Assembly (NCBI GenBank): GCA_002811675.1
Contig: PDIM01000021.1
Location: 88,358-117,197 of the forward strand
Length of the DNA: 28,840 bases
Direction: 5' to 3'
From: Ichthyosporea sp. XGB-2017a
Taxonomy: Eukaryota > Opisthokonta > Ichthyosporea
How positions within the stretch are numbered: the stretch's first letter is position 1; each line of letters opens with the position of its first letter. This document shows, piece after piece, positions 9,837 through 20,003 of the stretch. The position numbers and the translations under genes were made by a program. A model generated the notes under the pieces. It worked only from the letters and a program-made list of their open reading frames with translations. It was not told the DNA's origin and did no database searches.

Positions 9837-11441
9837 TTACGGCCCTATTTCCAGAAATTTTGAAAATTGTTGTTCGAAAGATCTTCCTCTTACATAATGC
9901 AAAGCCGTATGGCCATTTGCGTCCTTTATATCCAAGTTTGCGTTAAAATCTTCCACTAATATTTTAAACAACAACGAATGCCCACAAACAGCAGCCCAAT
10001 GTAAACAAGTACACCCATAGTCACTAACAGTATCCACGCTCATCTTATCCGCGCGAGTCAGTAACAGTCGAACGATTGGAATGTGGCCATTGGCGCTGGC
10101 CCAGTGAATTGGAAGAAACCCGATCATATTCTCGGTTGTGGAGACCCCCCCATCTTTCGGAACAAATGGGGAAGCATTTGTGCTTTCAATTTCCTCTGTC
10201 TTAACGGTTATCGTGTATACAATGGATGATGCCCTTAGGGAATGGTCTACTTTCTCGGTGGCCAATAAAGCATCAACTGCTTCAACAGATCCCATTTTGC
10301 AAGCATAATGTAATGCAGTAGCACCTTCAACCAAAGACTGTGCATTTACATCGACATTAACTGAAAGCAAGTACTCCATCATGGCGTACTTTCCTTCTTT
10401 GCTACTAAGAATAAGCGGTGTCATTCCATCGAGGCATTCAGCGTTTCTTTTTTCCATAGAAAACCCCCTCTCCTTCAAAAACTTCAAGCATTCAACATTC
10501 CCATGCTCTATACAATGGTGTACAAGAAAGTTTCCATCACAATCACTCTGATTTTCTATTTCCATGCATATATCTTTATAACCCACAGCAGAAAGCTTTT
10601 CACTCAAAAATGCCACAGTTCTCAGTGGATTGTCCCCAAGAAAAGCATACCAAAAGGAGTTCCACTTGCGGGCGTCTTGCACTAGTAAGATATGCTCACC
10701 CGTAGTCTTCCAGTAGTCCAGGCAAAATTGAATACACACCAACGATCCGCCCATGGCCGCCACGTGGACCGGCAAGCTATGCTCTGAGTTACCCAGTAAC
10801 TGATTGGAACCCCTTTTCAAAAGAAAGTGGCAGCTTTCGGGAAAACTGGAATAGCAAGACCAGTGCAAGGCCGAGTTACCGTGCTTGTCTTGAGCATTTA
10901 TATAGAAACCCATTTGTTTTTGATTTTCAGAAGGAAGTTTGGAATTTAAAGCTGAAACACAAAGGTCAAATATCCGGGCTGACAAGTTCAAGAAACTCAT
11001 GAAGCCGTTCGCAACACCATACATCAGAGGAGAGCAGCTCATGCCACTGTCGTCTTTTTGAAAGAAAAAGTCGCACACGCACATGTGTATAATAGAAGCT
11101 TCATGCGAGGTGCATCTTTCACTTCTATCTTCAATAAGCTCAGACAATGAATTCGCAGATAGTGCCAAATATTCATGTGCCACATTAAGAGCTATATAAT
11201 GTCCAATATGCCGCCCTTCACTATCCTTCTGCAAAAGCCTTCCACAGTATTGCTTTACAGAAGCAGTTTCCCCTTCAATATACAACTCACTCAGCCCATG
11301 AATAGAATCAACAAATCCATCATAGTCTTCATCTACGATGCACGCAATCAATGACTTTGATTTGCGGTCAAAATCCACTATTTGTCCTTCAGCGTCCTTA
11401 TTTCCCTTGTTGTTGGTATCAGTACCAACCCTCCCACTCAT
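9837..11441 (-). CDS. Ankyrin-repeat protein (534 aa)
   Basis: Intronless; ATG at 11441 (MSGRVGTD) is the first ATG in frame. The N-terminal 180 residues are not ankyrin-like by eye and may be a helical domain (SELYIEGETASVKQYCGRLLQ...). From about 185 onward there are roughly eight ankyrin repeats, for example NAQDKHGNSALHWSCY, EHSLPVHVAAMGGS, DGNFLVHHCIEHGNVECLKFL, DGMTPLILSSKEGKYAMMEYLL, EGATALHYACKMGSVEAVDALL, GFLPIHWASANGHIPIVRLLL, GCTCLHWAAVCGHSLLFKIL and NGHTALHYVRG. A gap of about 45 less regular residues separates two of the central repeats. No membrane segment, SOCS box, kinase or other effector domain is seen, so the function is limited to protein binding. It is convergent with WDR12 at 115 bp. 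Confidence 0.88.
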   Translation of the reverse strand: MSGRVGTDTNNKGNKDAEGQIVDFDRKSKSLIACIVDEDYDGFVDSIHGLSELYIEGETASVKQYCGRLLQKDSEGRHIGHYIALNVAHEYLALSANSLSELIEDRSERCTSHEASIIHMCVCDFFFQKDDSGMSCSPLMYGVANGFMSFLNLSARIFDLCVSALNSKLPSENQKQMGFYINAQDKHGNSALHWSCYSSFPESCHFLLKRGSNQLLGNSEHSLPVHVAAMGGSLVCIQFCLDYWKTTGEHILLVQDARKWNSFWYAFLGDNPLRTVAFLSEKLSAVGYKDICMEIENQSDCDGNFLVHHCIEHGNVECLKFLKERGFSMEKRNAECLDGMTPLILSSKEGKYAMMEYLLSVNVDVNAQSLVEGATALHYACKMGSVEAVDALLATEKVDHSLRASSIVYTITVKTEEIESTNASPFVPKDGGVSTTENMIGFLPIHWASANGHIPIVRLLLTRADKMSVDTVSDYGCTCLHWAAVCGHSLLFKILVEDFNANLDIKDANGHTALHYVRGRSFEQQFSKFLEIGP

Positions 11442-12154
11442 AATCCAAGTCAAATAACCAGCTTTCTCCCCTTGTCTACATCACTACCTGCCACAATGGT
11501 ACAATCTGCGTCAAGTGGGCAAAGCTATGTGTAATCAACAAAGCCAAGCTGGAGTGCAGGGTCTCTGCAGCGTTTGGTCCTGTCCACATGACTCTGCAGT
11601 AGCAAAAGCACCTGCCGGTACTGGTGCTGGTTTGTGGTTCACTCTTAGCTTCTTGAGGGGAGCTACAAAAATAAATATAGCTGGCTTGCAGTTATTGCGA
11701 AACCCATACTAAATTGCAGCAGGGTGTAATTGCAGCAGAGGGTAATTGCCCAATGATCCCCCTTTTTCCTTTATAGTTGCTCATCAAATTATGGGATGAT
11801 GATGCAGTCATGGAGGGGTACTATCTCACGGTACTTTAGCAGCTATGTAGCTGTGTGTATTCCTGGCCCCACATAAATTAGCGATGGAAACGGGGGATAC
11901 GTGTGCACCCAGCTGACGGGCACTACAATGACATAACACTAGCTGTGTAATTATATATGTCCTGTATTCAATGTACAAAGCCGGAAACAAGAAATCTTCA
12001 CCTCACTATAGACAGGAGAGTCGACTGCAGATTACTTAATTCCGGGATTTAGAGTCAAAATACGAATTGACATCCAAGTATTGTCAATCTTCAGTTTGCG
12101 TGTCTGTGGCTGTCGCTTTCTTTGTTGTTTTCTTGCCTATTACTGTTTTGAAAA
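11442..12154. promoter_or_regulatory. Divergent intergenic region (ankyrin gene / PPxY protein)
   Basis: About 710 nt between head-to-head genes. It holds a small tandem repeat at 11712-11749 and one copy of the dispersed 9-mer AGCTATGTA at 11841-11849. The plus-strand open frame at 11515-11712 has no recognisable features and is not called. No TATA box is evident close to either start. Confidence 0.4.
11712..11749. repeat. 16-bp minisatellite, about 2.4 units
   Basis: AATTGCAGCAGGGTGT (11712-11727) is followed by AATTGCAGCAGAGGGT (11728-11743) and a partial AATTGC. The two full units differ at a few positions near the end. No function is implied. Confidence 0.6.
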
Positions 12155-12532
12155 ATGAGTTTTTTCATTTATATATTCGTGGTTGTAATTATCATCACGG
12201 TTTTTATCATCCTGTTTAGGGTAATGAGGAGTGTGAAGAATAGAAGTTCACCTCAATCCCAAAGCGTTGACGCGCCTTTAGAGGCACCTACTTACAAACC
12301 CCCAACAGATTGTCCTGGGAGTAGTATCAATCCCCCTGCTGCCGTGTATAATCCTAATCCACAGTTTCAGATGGGAATGCCTCAACCTCCGCCATATGCA
12401 GTGGATCCGGCTATGAACACGGATCCTTCAATGAGCATGAATGAAAGTGTGCCCCCACCTGTCTACTGGGACACTTGCAATGGTTCTACTACAGGCAATA
12501 GGACCTCCCCGAGCGCACCAAACCTTGCATAA
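12155..12532 (+). CDS. Small single-pass membrane protein with two PPxY motifs (125 aa)
   Basis: The frame opens with a hydrophobic helix (residues about 2-23, FFIYIFVVVIIITVFIILF) directly followed by basic residues (RVMRSVKNR), so it should be a signal-anchor with the C-terminus in the cytosol by the positive-inside rule. The rest is a disordered Pro/Ser/Asn-rich tail with PPPY at 78-81 and PPVY at 101-104. PPxY motifs bind WW domains, such as those of NEDD4-family ubiquitin ligases and YAP. Similar layouts occur in WBP1, VOPP1, PMEPA1 and NDFIP-type adaptors, but I do not see sequence homology to any of these. AATAAA at 12836-12841 would give a 3' UTR of about 320 nt. It is head-to-head with the ankyrin gene and tandem with beta-tubulin. 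Confidence 0.75.
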   Translation: MSFFIYIFVVVIIITVFIILFRVMRSVKNRSSPQSQSVDAPLEAPTYKPPTDCPGSSINPPAAVYNPNPQFQMGMPQPPPYAVDPAMNTDPSMSMNESVPPPVYWDTCNGSTTGNRTSPSAPNLA

Positions 12533-13052
12533 GAAAATGTTTGTACTATTATTTATATCAAGTATGAAGCCCTTCATTCAGCTAACTTTATTAGCAAAAG
12601 AATTCTTCGAAGAGAACGTAATGGTTTCACTTATTCATTGCTCTCCTTCCAGGTGAAATGCTAAGGACAGGAAAGACTTTAGCTAGAGATGTATAGAGAG
12701 GCCTTTTCTGCTCTCTTTCCACAGACCACAAAGCCAAAATCACGATGGCCATGCTAAGCTGTGGCAGTGGGTGTCGTCTTTTGCCTGAGACCCTGTTTGA
12801 CCTCTCAAATGCTTGTTCTAGTTTGAACCAGTTTTAATAAATCTGTACTTCCTTTGCTTATACCTCTTGAAGTTAGACATTGTGAAAATCTCAGAAAGGG
12901 ATGGATCGAAGAGAGTGCTTTGCATGAGGGATTGTCTTCTGACCCCGTGGACAGCTAATTAGTATTATATATATCATCATTATATCTAGCTAGTACAAGG
13001 ACGTCAGTTGTGCACATTTCGGACAGGTGCAGACAGCTGTGATAGCTAGACA

Positions 13053-13083
13053 GACAGAATTACAGAAGCTAAATAATTCTGTC
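13053..13083. repeat. Inverted repeat, 10-bp arms, 11-nt loop
   Basis: GACAGAATTA (13053-13062) and TAATTCTGTC (13074-13083) are exact reverse complements. It lies about 280 bp upstream of the beta-tubulin start. Confidence 0.6.
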
Positions 13084-13249
13084 ATCATCATTATAATTAT
13101 AAGAGAGAGATGATGGATCGGAAATAATAAATCTGATCATCGACATCGATCCGAAACTTCGAATCTCGATGGGACGAATATGGTAACCCGCTGCTATAAC
13201 ATTATCATATATAATTAGTCTATATATTAATTTTATCTATAAGTTATCC

Positions 13250-13269
13250 AGCTACATAGCTATGTAGCT
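13250..13269. repeat. Perfect 20-bp palindrome upstream of beta-tubulin
   Basis: AGCTACATAGCTATGTAGCT equals its own reverse complement. Its core AGCTATGTA recurs in two other intergenic regions of this window (11841-11849 and 20896-20904), which suggests a dispersed genomic motif or a site for a dimeric DNA-binding protein. Confidence 0.6.
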
Positions 13270-13360
13270 TTTTGACGTAATGGCATTTATACTATTGCCC
13301 TTCTCTAGATTTGGTTGAAAAGAAGATATCTAGCCATACAGTACTCCTGGTTCACAAATC

Positions 13361-14701
13361 ATGAGGGAGATAGTTCATATCCAAGTCGGGCAGTGTGGGA
13401 ACCAAATAGGATCAAAGTTTTGGGAAGTCATAGCTGACGAGCACGGGATCGGTCCTGATGGTAGATACGAAGGAGAGAACGAGTTGCAATTGGAAAGAGT
13501 CAATGTTTATTTCAACGAAAGCACAGGGGCAAGGTATGTTCCCCGGTCTATTCTGGTTGATCTTGAGCCCGGAACCCTAGATTCTGTGAGAGCCAGTGCA
13601 TTTGGTAATCTCTTCAGACCGGATAATTTTGTGTTTGGACAAAGTGGTGCAGGGAATAACTGGGCAAAAGGTCATTATACAGTGGGAGCTGAGCTGGCTG
13701 ATGCCACTTTAGACGCAATCAGAAGGGAAGCAGAAGGCTGTGACTGCCTTCAAGGGTTTCAATTATCTCACTCTCTTGGAGGCGGTACGGGATCCGGCAT
13801 GGGAACTTTGCTAATCTCAAAGATTCGGGAGGAATACTCTGACCGAATTGTAGCAACATTTTCCGTGATGCCTTCGCCCAAAGTATCCGATACAGTCGTA
13901 GAGCCTTATAATTGCACACTCTCTATCCATCAGCTGGTAGAAGGATCCAACGAAGCATTTTGCATCGACAATGAAGCTCTTTATGACATTTGCTTCAAAA
14001 CACTCAAATTAACAAGCCCGACTTATGGGGATTTGAATCACTTAGTATCCGCCACAATGTCCGGAGTAACAGCGTGTCTACGCTACCCAGGTCAATTGAA
14101 CGCAGATCTTAGAAAAATTGCTGTTAATATGATACCTTTCCCCCGCTTACACTTTTTCATGGCAGGATTCGCCCCTTTGACTAGTCGAGGCTCACAACAT
14201 TATCGGGCTTTGAACGTCCCTTCTCTCGTAAGTCAAATATTTGATTCCAAAAATATGATGGTAGCGTGTAATCCACGCCATGGACGTTACCTTACAGTGG
14301 CAGCCATCTTTAGAGGTCGCATGTCCATGAGGGAAGTAGAGGAGCAGATTAGCAATGTGCAAAAGAAGAATAGCTCCCATTTTGTTGAATGGATACCCAA
14401 TAATGTCCTTTCTGCGGTGTGCGACATCCCTCCGAGGGGGCTAAAGATGTCTGCAACTGTCATAGCAAATAGTACTTCTATTATAGAGCTATTTCAAAGA
14501 CTTGGGGAGCAGTTTAATCTTATGTTTCGACGCAAGGCCTTTCTTCATTGGTACACTGGGGAAGGAATGGACGAAATGGAATTTACGGAAGCAGAATCAA
14601 ATTTAAACGATCTAATTGCAGAGTATCAAACGTACCAAAACGCAGCGACAGAAGAAGGAAATTATGAAGGGGAGCTGGAAGAGGAAGTGCCAGCTGCTTA
14701 A
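13361..14701 (+). CDS. Beta-tubulin (divergent isoform)
   Basis: Intronless, 446 residues, collinear with human beta-tubulin without gaps over the body. It has the MREI autoregulation tetrapeptide, the GTP-binding motif [10 protein letters not shown] (about 140-149) and an acidic tail ([18 protein letters not shown]). Several positions that are near-invariant in beta-tubulins differ: HYTVGAEL for HYTEGAEL, FMAGF for FMPGF, and ACNPRHGRY for ACDPRHGRY, along with many conservative changes. Residues 167, 198 and 200 are F, E and F, the benzimidazole-sensitive combination known from fungi and nematodes. The pattern suggests a specialised isoform, such as axonemal or germline, rather than the bulk cytoplasmic tubulin; this is inference. 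AATAAA at 14784-14789 follows the stop by 83 nt. Confidence 0.96.
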   Translation: MREIVHIQVGQCGNQIGSKFWEVIADEHGIGPDGRYEGENELQLERVNVYFNESTGARYVPRSILVDLEPGTLDSVRASAFGNLFRPDNFVFGQSGAGNNWAKGHYTVGAELADATLDAIRREAEGCDCLQGFQLSHSLGGGTGSGMGTLLISKIREEYSDRIVATFSVMPSPKVSDTVVEPYNCTLSIHQLVEGSNEAFCIDNEALYDICFKTLKLTSPTYGDLNHLVSATMSGVTACLRYPGQLNADLRKIAVNMIPFPRLHFFMAGFAPLTSRGSQHYRALNVPSLVSQIFDSKNMMVACNPRHGRYLTVAAIFRGRMSMREVEEQISNVQKKNSSHFVEWIPNNVLSAVCDIPPRGLKMSATVIANSTSIIELFQRLGEQFNLMFRRKAFLHWYTGEGMDEMEFTEAESNLNDLIAEYQTYQNAATEEGNYEGELEEEVPAA

Positions 14702-14783
14702 AATTGCCACCATTATCAAAGCTCCCGCTTGGCGAAGGAAACAGTAATTGCCACTTTAGCAGTTGAACCACTTTCCAGGAGAG

Positions 14784-14833
14784 AATAAAAATTCCCTACA
14801 TTTCAGGTTCCTTTTTCTAGTTACTATTTTATT
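14784..14833. promoter_or_regulatory. Convergent poly(A) signals of beta-tubulin and EDC4
   Basis: AATAAA on plus at 14784-14789 suits beta-tubulin and AATAAA on minus at 14828-14833 suits EDC4 (71 nt past its stop). The two mRNA ends would meet or overlap within the 202-nt gap; a T run of 13 follows at about 14837-14850. Confidence 0.5.
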
Positions 14834-14903
14834 TTAGTTTTTTTTTTTTGCAAATGTTGCAAACAATTGTTTTATGTTGGCTATTTCCTTTAGAACTTTC
14901 ATC

Positions 14904-17722
14904 TTAAGAGTTGTTTGCCATAGATTCTGCCAAACGTAAAAGTGCTCTCAGCATCCTCGTTTCTACAGAAGAAGGCTCAGTGTTTGTATAAAAAGTCAAA
15001 GCTTCTTTTACTTTGCCAATCATTTGAGCCATTATTCTCGGTACATGCTCTCTGGCGAGTGCATCATTTGGTTCAATCACGAGAAGAGCCTCCTGCAAAT
15101 AAGCAACTTTAACTTTTGTATCTTTCATCAAATTAAACGACAATTGTTGTATAAGAGAAAGAATGATAGGATTGTCCAGAGGGCATGGGTGCTGGGCAAA
15201 GACTGATCTAGGCTCTACCATGTTGCACAATTTTGTAACGATTTGAAGATTGCTACAGCTCAGGGCTTTGCCGAAAGCACTACCATAGTCTTCTTCTCTG
15301 ACAGACATTTTAACATCTTGCCATACGTGATGGAAAGGGTCTTGCTCAGCCCCCTGCTTAAGGGAGCTTCTTTTCCTAGATAGTCCTAAACCGTTCTCAG
15401 AGCGTAAAGCGGAGTTAACATTCTCCTGCAAGTTTTCCATAGATGCAGTAAGCTCGTTTTGCATTCTGGCACCTTGACTTAAGCTGTTGGCTACCTTGGT
15501 AGAGAGAATATCCATTTTATCCGACAGGCCTTGAATCGCATTCGCATCAGATCCCAGCTTGTCTGCAAAAGCAGCTGTTCCACTCTCAAAAGTACGATGA
15601 AGCTGAGCCAGCATATTCTGAGATGCCCGTTCAAACCCAGGAACCACATTGCTATTAAATGTATTTGCAAACACGTTTGAAATGGTAGGTTGAAGTTGGG
15701 TCGCCAAGCTCCCAGAAAAAGCTTCCACCACATTGGGATTTTGAGGAATATTTTGCATAAGTTTCGCAACCGCTTGCTCCATCTGAGGCACAACAGCCGA
15801 TTGAAAATGCTGCTGGAGAGGTGCAGAAACTTGGTTTTGCAATACATTAGCCATATGAGCATTTAACTGTGGCATATTTTTCTGAAGTTCTTCTTGTACT
15901 ATCCGATGTAAAGAACTTTCCAAGCTGTTTGCAACAGCTATCATAAGATTTTTTTGCTTTTCTTTTTCCAAAGTCTCTCTTTCTTTACGCTCGCGCTCAA
16001 GTCTTTCATACAGAATGTTCATATGCTTTCCTAGCAAAGCATCCAAATCACCGTTACCAGGGTTTACTGTCGAGGTCGCGACTGGGTTTATATTTGTAGT
16101 AATTGGTGGGGACTGAACATTAAGTCGCTGGGGGGCTGGTGAAACACTTGTAGCATCAAAAGGTTTAGTTGGGACCCCAATAGGGGTAGCTGGAGCCGAC
16201 AATCCCGGCCCAGCCATCCCAGTGATGGGTCTGAATTTCAAATTTACTTGCTGAATAGCTTTCGTTAGGGTGCAGTATGTCTGTATTTGGACCAAAGGAA
16301 CATTTGGCTCTACGGGATTTGTTCCTAGCTTTTCAACATCAATATGAGTTCCAGTCACTATAAAGCTTAAAATTGGCTGTGGGACCTTCATTGAGCTCAG
16401 ACTCACAAATGCGCTATCCGTATTTCCATCAGAGAAATTCTTAATTCGTAAGATCCTAATGGTTCCCGCTTTCTGACCCGAAAGAATCACAAAGCTAAGG
16501 GACGGGTCAATGCCAACATGATGCATGGTATTTGCTGAATTGGAAGGGTCATGAAATTTAACAGTCTGCAAACAGGAAGCATTTCTTGTTTTCCAAAGCT
16601 TCAGCTCACTGTTCAAGTTTCCCCCAGTTATCAAATATGGATATTCAAATCGGGTCTGGGTAATGTCCGTAGTTTTTTTCAAAGGCCTAGAGCAAAACAT
16701 AACAGAGCTTACAGGGGAGCCGCCATGGGCAGTAAAAGTAAGAAAACAATTTCCTGAGTTTACATCCCACAACTTAACATCTCCATCTTCTCCAGCAGAA
16801 GCAACCGTTGATCCATCAGCTGCAAAGCAAACATCATTGACCACCCCCCTATGACCACGAAGCACAGTAAGACCTCTAATGCCCAATGCAGTTTGTCGAT
16901 CTACTTTCGGGCCTTTAGAAAAGCAAGAGAGGTCCCACAAGTCAATCGTTGCTCCACTTACAACTGCCAATACAGGCGAATGCCACGGATGCCAAACCAC
17001 TCTGCGATTCGGAGAAACTTCTTCACAACTCTCGATATTCTGCAGGAGAACTTTCTGTGAAATTTCCTGCGCCTCCTCTACCAATTCCCAAACAAAAAAA
17101 CACCCAGACTTATCAACTGCAGCAATTATATTGGAATCTCTGCCAGCAAAGGCGATGTCTGCGACGGCATCCGTCATGCCGCGAAGAAGTGTTCGCTTCG
17201 CCGTATTGGAATTAATAACCCTGATTAAGCCCCCTGGTGTCTTTACTTTTACTGCATACGCAATATAGTTCTTGTTAACAGCAACAAGTTTCCCACTGTA
17301 GTAGCCCCATTCGGTACTGTAAAGTGTAATTGGATTCATGGCCACATTTTTCGATTCTTCGGGCATCGATAAAACTGCAGCGTCAGATACATCAATCACT
17401 GTTTCTGGTCCCGTCAAAGATTCGCTAAGTAAATCAAAAGACGAAGCATCTGCAGTAGGCTCTTCCGAACTATTTGGTTGTGAACTTGACGATGTTTGTT
17501 TGCTAACCCCACCTGCTGCCTGAGCAGGGGCACCAGAGCTAGCGGTTCCCTCCGAAGAGCCTAAAGTTGAAACAAAAAGACTCCACAAAATCAGCAAACT
17601 TCTCAGTCTACTCGTCTATGTGTGCAATGCACCACCTTACACCTACCTATATTCAAGATGTTCATAAGAGCCCTGGAAGGATCGGAGGGCATATTATTTG
17701 CCGGAGTAGCACCCAAACTCAT
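14904..17722 (-). CDS. EDC4: EDC4 / Ge-1, enhancer of mRNA decapping 4
   Basis: Two exons, 17722-17647 and 17560-14904, give 910 residues (human EDC4 about 1400). The first exon encodes a 25-residue leader (MSLGATPANNMPSDPSRALMN...) and joins in phase 1 at Gly. Order: low-complexity Ser/Ala/Gln N-terminus; WD40 domain about 90-420 with GHRGVVNDVCFAADGSTVASAG-type and VKLWD repeats; Pro/Thr-rich linker; charged coiled coil (YERLERERKERETLEKEKQK) and a long amphipathic stretch resembling the EDC4 oligomerisation region; C-terminal alpha-helical domain (REEDYGSAFGKALSCSNLQIVTKLC...) typical of Ge-1. In animals and plants (VARICOSE) this scaffold links DCP1/DCP2 with XRN1 in P-bodies. The shorter length comes from a compressed linker. 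It shares a divergent region with the SLC37 gene. Confidence 0.9.
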
Positions 17723-18352
17723 GATTACCCTCGTGGATAGATAGATACACTAGTGTTGATAGATTCCCTTGAATACAATACAATACACTACAATGCAGAG
17801 GAGTTGTAGTACCTAACACTCTAGTAGCTAGACTATCGGGCGAATGAATCAAGCAAGCAGGTTGTCTGGAAATAAAGTAAACACACAACACAGGAAGCAA
17901 CAGCCCCCCGGAAATAAATAAAACACAAAACACAACAACAACACGAAAACAGCACCAGCACCTGATCCCCCCGAAACAAGACAGAAAGCCACAGGGCCAT
18001 TCAAGGTTAGGGAGGAGACTTTGTTAGGGTTACACATAGGAGTACATGTTAAATAATCAACAACACCCATAACCCTATCTAGCCCTAACCCTGGACACGC
18101 CCCCCAAATATCGACCCAATTATGCGTGATCGGGGGAGGGATCGAGGGATAACGTCCAGGTTATCCATAATGTAATTGTTGTATTTAAGGGGAAGGATAT
18201 TTCTCGAGTCTGGGTGATTTGCACTGACACGTACTGGATGTGCACATAGACAGCATTGGAACGAACTGGGATAGATCACAACAGTGACTGACTGACTGAT
18301 ACGGGGATCGACACAGACACAGATACATTGAATTTCATTGACCATTGACACT
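17723..18352. promoter_or_regulatory. Divergent intergenic region (EDC4 / SLC37) with simple repeats
   Basis: 630 nt between head-to-head starts. It holds an A/C-rich imperfect tandem segment at about 17868-17960 (units built on GGAAATAAA...ACACAAAACAC), telomere-type hexamers TTAGGG at 18007-18012 and 18024-18029 with CCCTAA at 18083-18088, and a (TGAC) run at 18285-18299. The minus-strand open frames here are low-complexity and are not called. No TATA box is clear. Confidence 0.5.
17868..17960. repeat. A/C-rich imperfect tandem repeat
   Basis: TGGAAATAAAGTAAACACACAA (starting 17868) is echoed by CGGAAATAAATAAAACACAAAA about 42 bp later, and the CCCCC(C)GGAAA / CCCCCCGAAAC junction recurs. 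The copies are diverged. Confidence 0.45.
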
Positions 18353-20003
18353 ATGGCTATTTCAAAGCTTCAGATGCTGCAATTGCAGATCCTTGCCATT
18401 ACGTGGATCTCCTATGCGAGTAGTTATGTGTTACGTAAACCGCTGAGGTAAGTTTCGTTTTTGTCATTCATTGTCGTCGCAAAGGTACAAGCTGCTTAAA
18501 CTGAGATGCCTCCAAATATTGTTTTTTGTAGTATTGTAAAAAGTTCTCTGGAGACCGACTTGGGGTTCAGCAAAACCCAGCTAGGCTACTTGGACTCTGC
18601 ATTTCTGTTCCCTTATGCAGGCGCACAGATGGTTTTAGGAAATACAATGGATCGAATTGTAAGTGTTTTCAGAATGAAGAAGTTTGCTGTTGGGGGAACG
18701 ATGTATCTAATGACATGTTCTTGACTTTCTTTAGGGCGCAAGACGGTGTCTGGCAGTTGGGCTGTGGGGATCGGCACTTGCTTCATTCTCAATGGGATGG
18801 CATAATGCATTTCCAATATTTTTTGCACTGACGTTTCTAAATGGCGTTTTTCAAGCTATGCATTGGTCCAACTGCGTGAAGGGAAATGCGCCGTGGATTG
18901 ACGAAGGAAGTCGAGCTACCGTTCTTGGAATTTGGGGCACTTGTCAATCGGTAAGTTCTGAAGGTTTAACGGTTTGCCATTACCCTTTGAGAATAGTTTC
19001 TTAATGAATACTATATGTCTTACTGTGATGATTGTATTATGTGCATGTAGCTGGGAGGCGTACTGGGTTCTTACATAGCGGTAAAGCTTCTGGAGTATTA
19101 CGGATGGCGTTCAGTTTTCTTCTGGCCTTCTGTAGCGGTAAGTATCAGGCGGTAATATCAGCAGTCCTTTTTTGTACTACGTGGGCTGTACCTAACTTTG
19201 GCCTTTTCTTATGTGCGCTTTATGCTTTTCCCATGTACCCTTTTCAGGTGGGCTTGTTTGGATTCGTTGTGTACTTGTTTCTTTGGACCCCTTCCGACTG
19301 TGGAGTTGAACCTCCAAATGCAAAGATGAGGACCAAGTCTTTTATCGAAAGTAATACGACAGTTTCTTTTATGGAAGTGCTGGACATCCCAAATCTTAAG
19401 TCTGTTGTTGTGTCTTTTTTTTGCGTGAAGCTCACTCGTTATGCCCTGATGCTGTGGCTTCCTATGTATTTTAAAGAAGAACTTCATTATTCGTTAGGAG
19501 AGGCGGGAATGATGGCCACGACTTTTGAAATTGGGGGGGCAATAGGATCTCCTTTTACAGGAGTGCTAGTTGACAGACTTTTTGCGGGCCAAAAGTACTA
19601 TGCCACCTCGGTGTTCTTGCTGTTGTCTGGTGGTTTTTTATGGCTCTTTACTTTGACAGGAGGAATGGGCTTTTTTGTAAATACCATTCTAATGATTTGT
19701 GTGGGTATATTTTCTTGTGGACCCGATAGTCTTATAACGGGGCCTATTACATTAGACTTGGCGGAAGCATCGGGCAGCAAAAATTCGCAAGCTACGGTTG
19801 CGGGAACAATCAATGGGTTGGGTGGGCTTGGTTCAGTATTTCAAGGGCCTTTAATTGGTATTGTGACCTCTGTATTCGCTTGGAAGGGGGCTTTGAATGT
19901 GATTGTAGCGCTGACTGTCGGTTCAGGGGTCCTTCTATTCCCGATTGCTGCACGAGAGCGACGAGGTTCTCTGTATGCCAAACTGCCCACAAGCGCTTCT
20001 TAA
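18353..20003 (+). CDS. SLC37-family sugar-phosphate/phosphate antiporter (MFS, OPA family)
   Basis: Five exons, 18353-18447, 18532-18658, 18735-18950, 19051-19137 and 19248-20003, give 426 residues, the size of human SLC37A4 (429) and a little under SLC37A1-3. Family landmarks are the N-terminal SYVLRKPLSIVKSSL segment in TM1, the LGYLDSAFLFPYAGAQMVLG segment, the MHWSNCVKGNAPWI...RATVLGIWGTCQSLGGVLGS block, and in the C-terminal half WLPMYFKEELHYSLGEAG and IGSPFTGVLVDRLF. About 10-12 hydrophobic helices are visible. Members exchange glucose-6-phosphate or glycerol-3-phosphate for phosphate, often at the endoplasmic reticulum; which substrate and membrane apply here is not decided by the sequence. 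All introns are 76-110 nt and three of four lie between codons. It is convergent with TMEM230. Confidence 0.88.

Larger units (their letters stand above)
12533..13360. other. 3' UTR of the PPxY gene and upstream region of beta-tubulin, rich in inverted repeats
   Basis: The first 310 nt are the probable 3' UTR of the PPxY gene (AATAAA at 12836-12841). From about 12960 the sequence becomes AT-rich with several inverted repeats, including a 10-bp stem at 13053-13083 and a perfect 20-bp palindrome at 13250-13269, ending 91 bp before the tubulin ATG. No coding region is seen. It might be a decayed short non-autonomous element, but no clear terminal repeats or target duplication could be fixed. Confidence 0.45.

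Noticed and set aside
11515-11712. 65-codon plus-strand open frame upstream of the PPxY gene
   Set aside because: No features, and it abuts a minisatellite; random open frames of this size are expected.
15491-15862. 123-codon minus-strand open frame inside EDC4
   Set aside because: It is an alternate-frame shadow of the EDC4 coding sequence; its Leu/Trp-rich translation has no conserved pattern.
17694-18351. Three overlapping minus-strand open frames beside the EDC4 start
   Set aside because: They fall on A/C-rich simple sequence, which lacks stops on one strand by composition; no recognisable protein.
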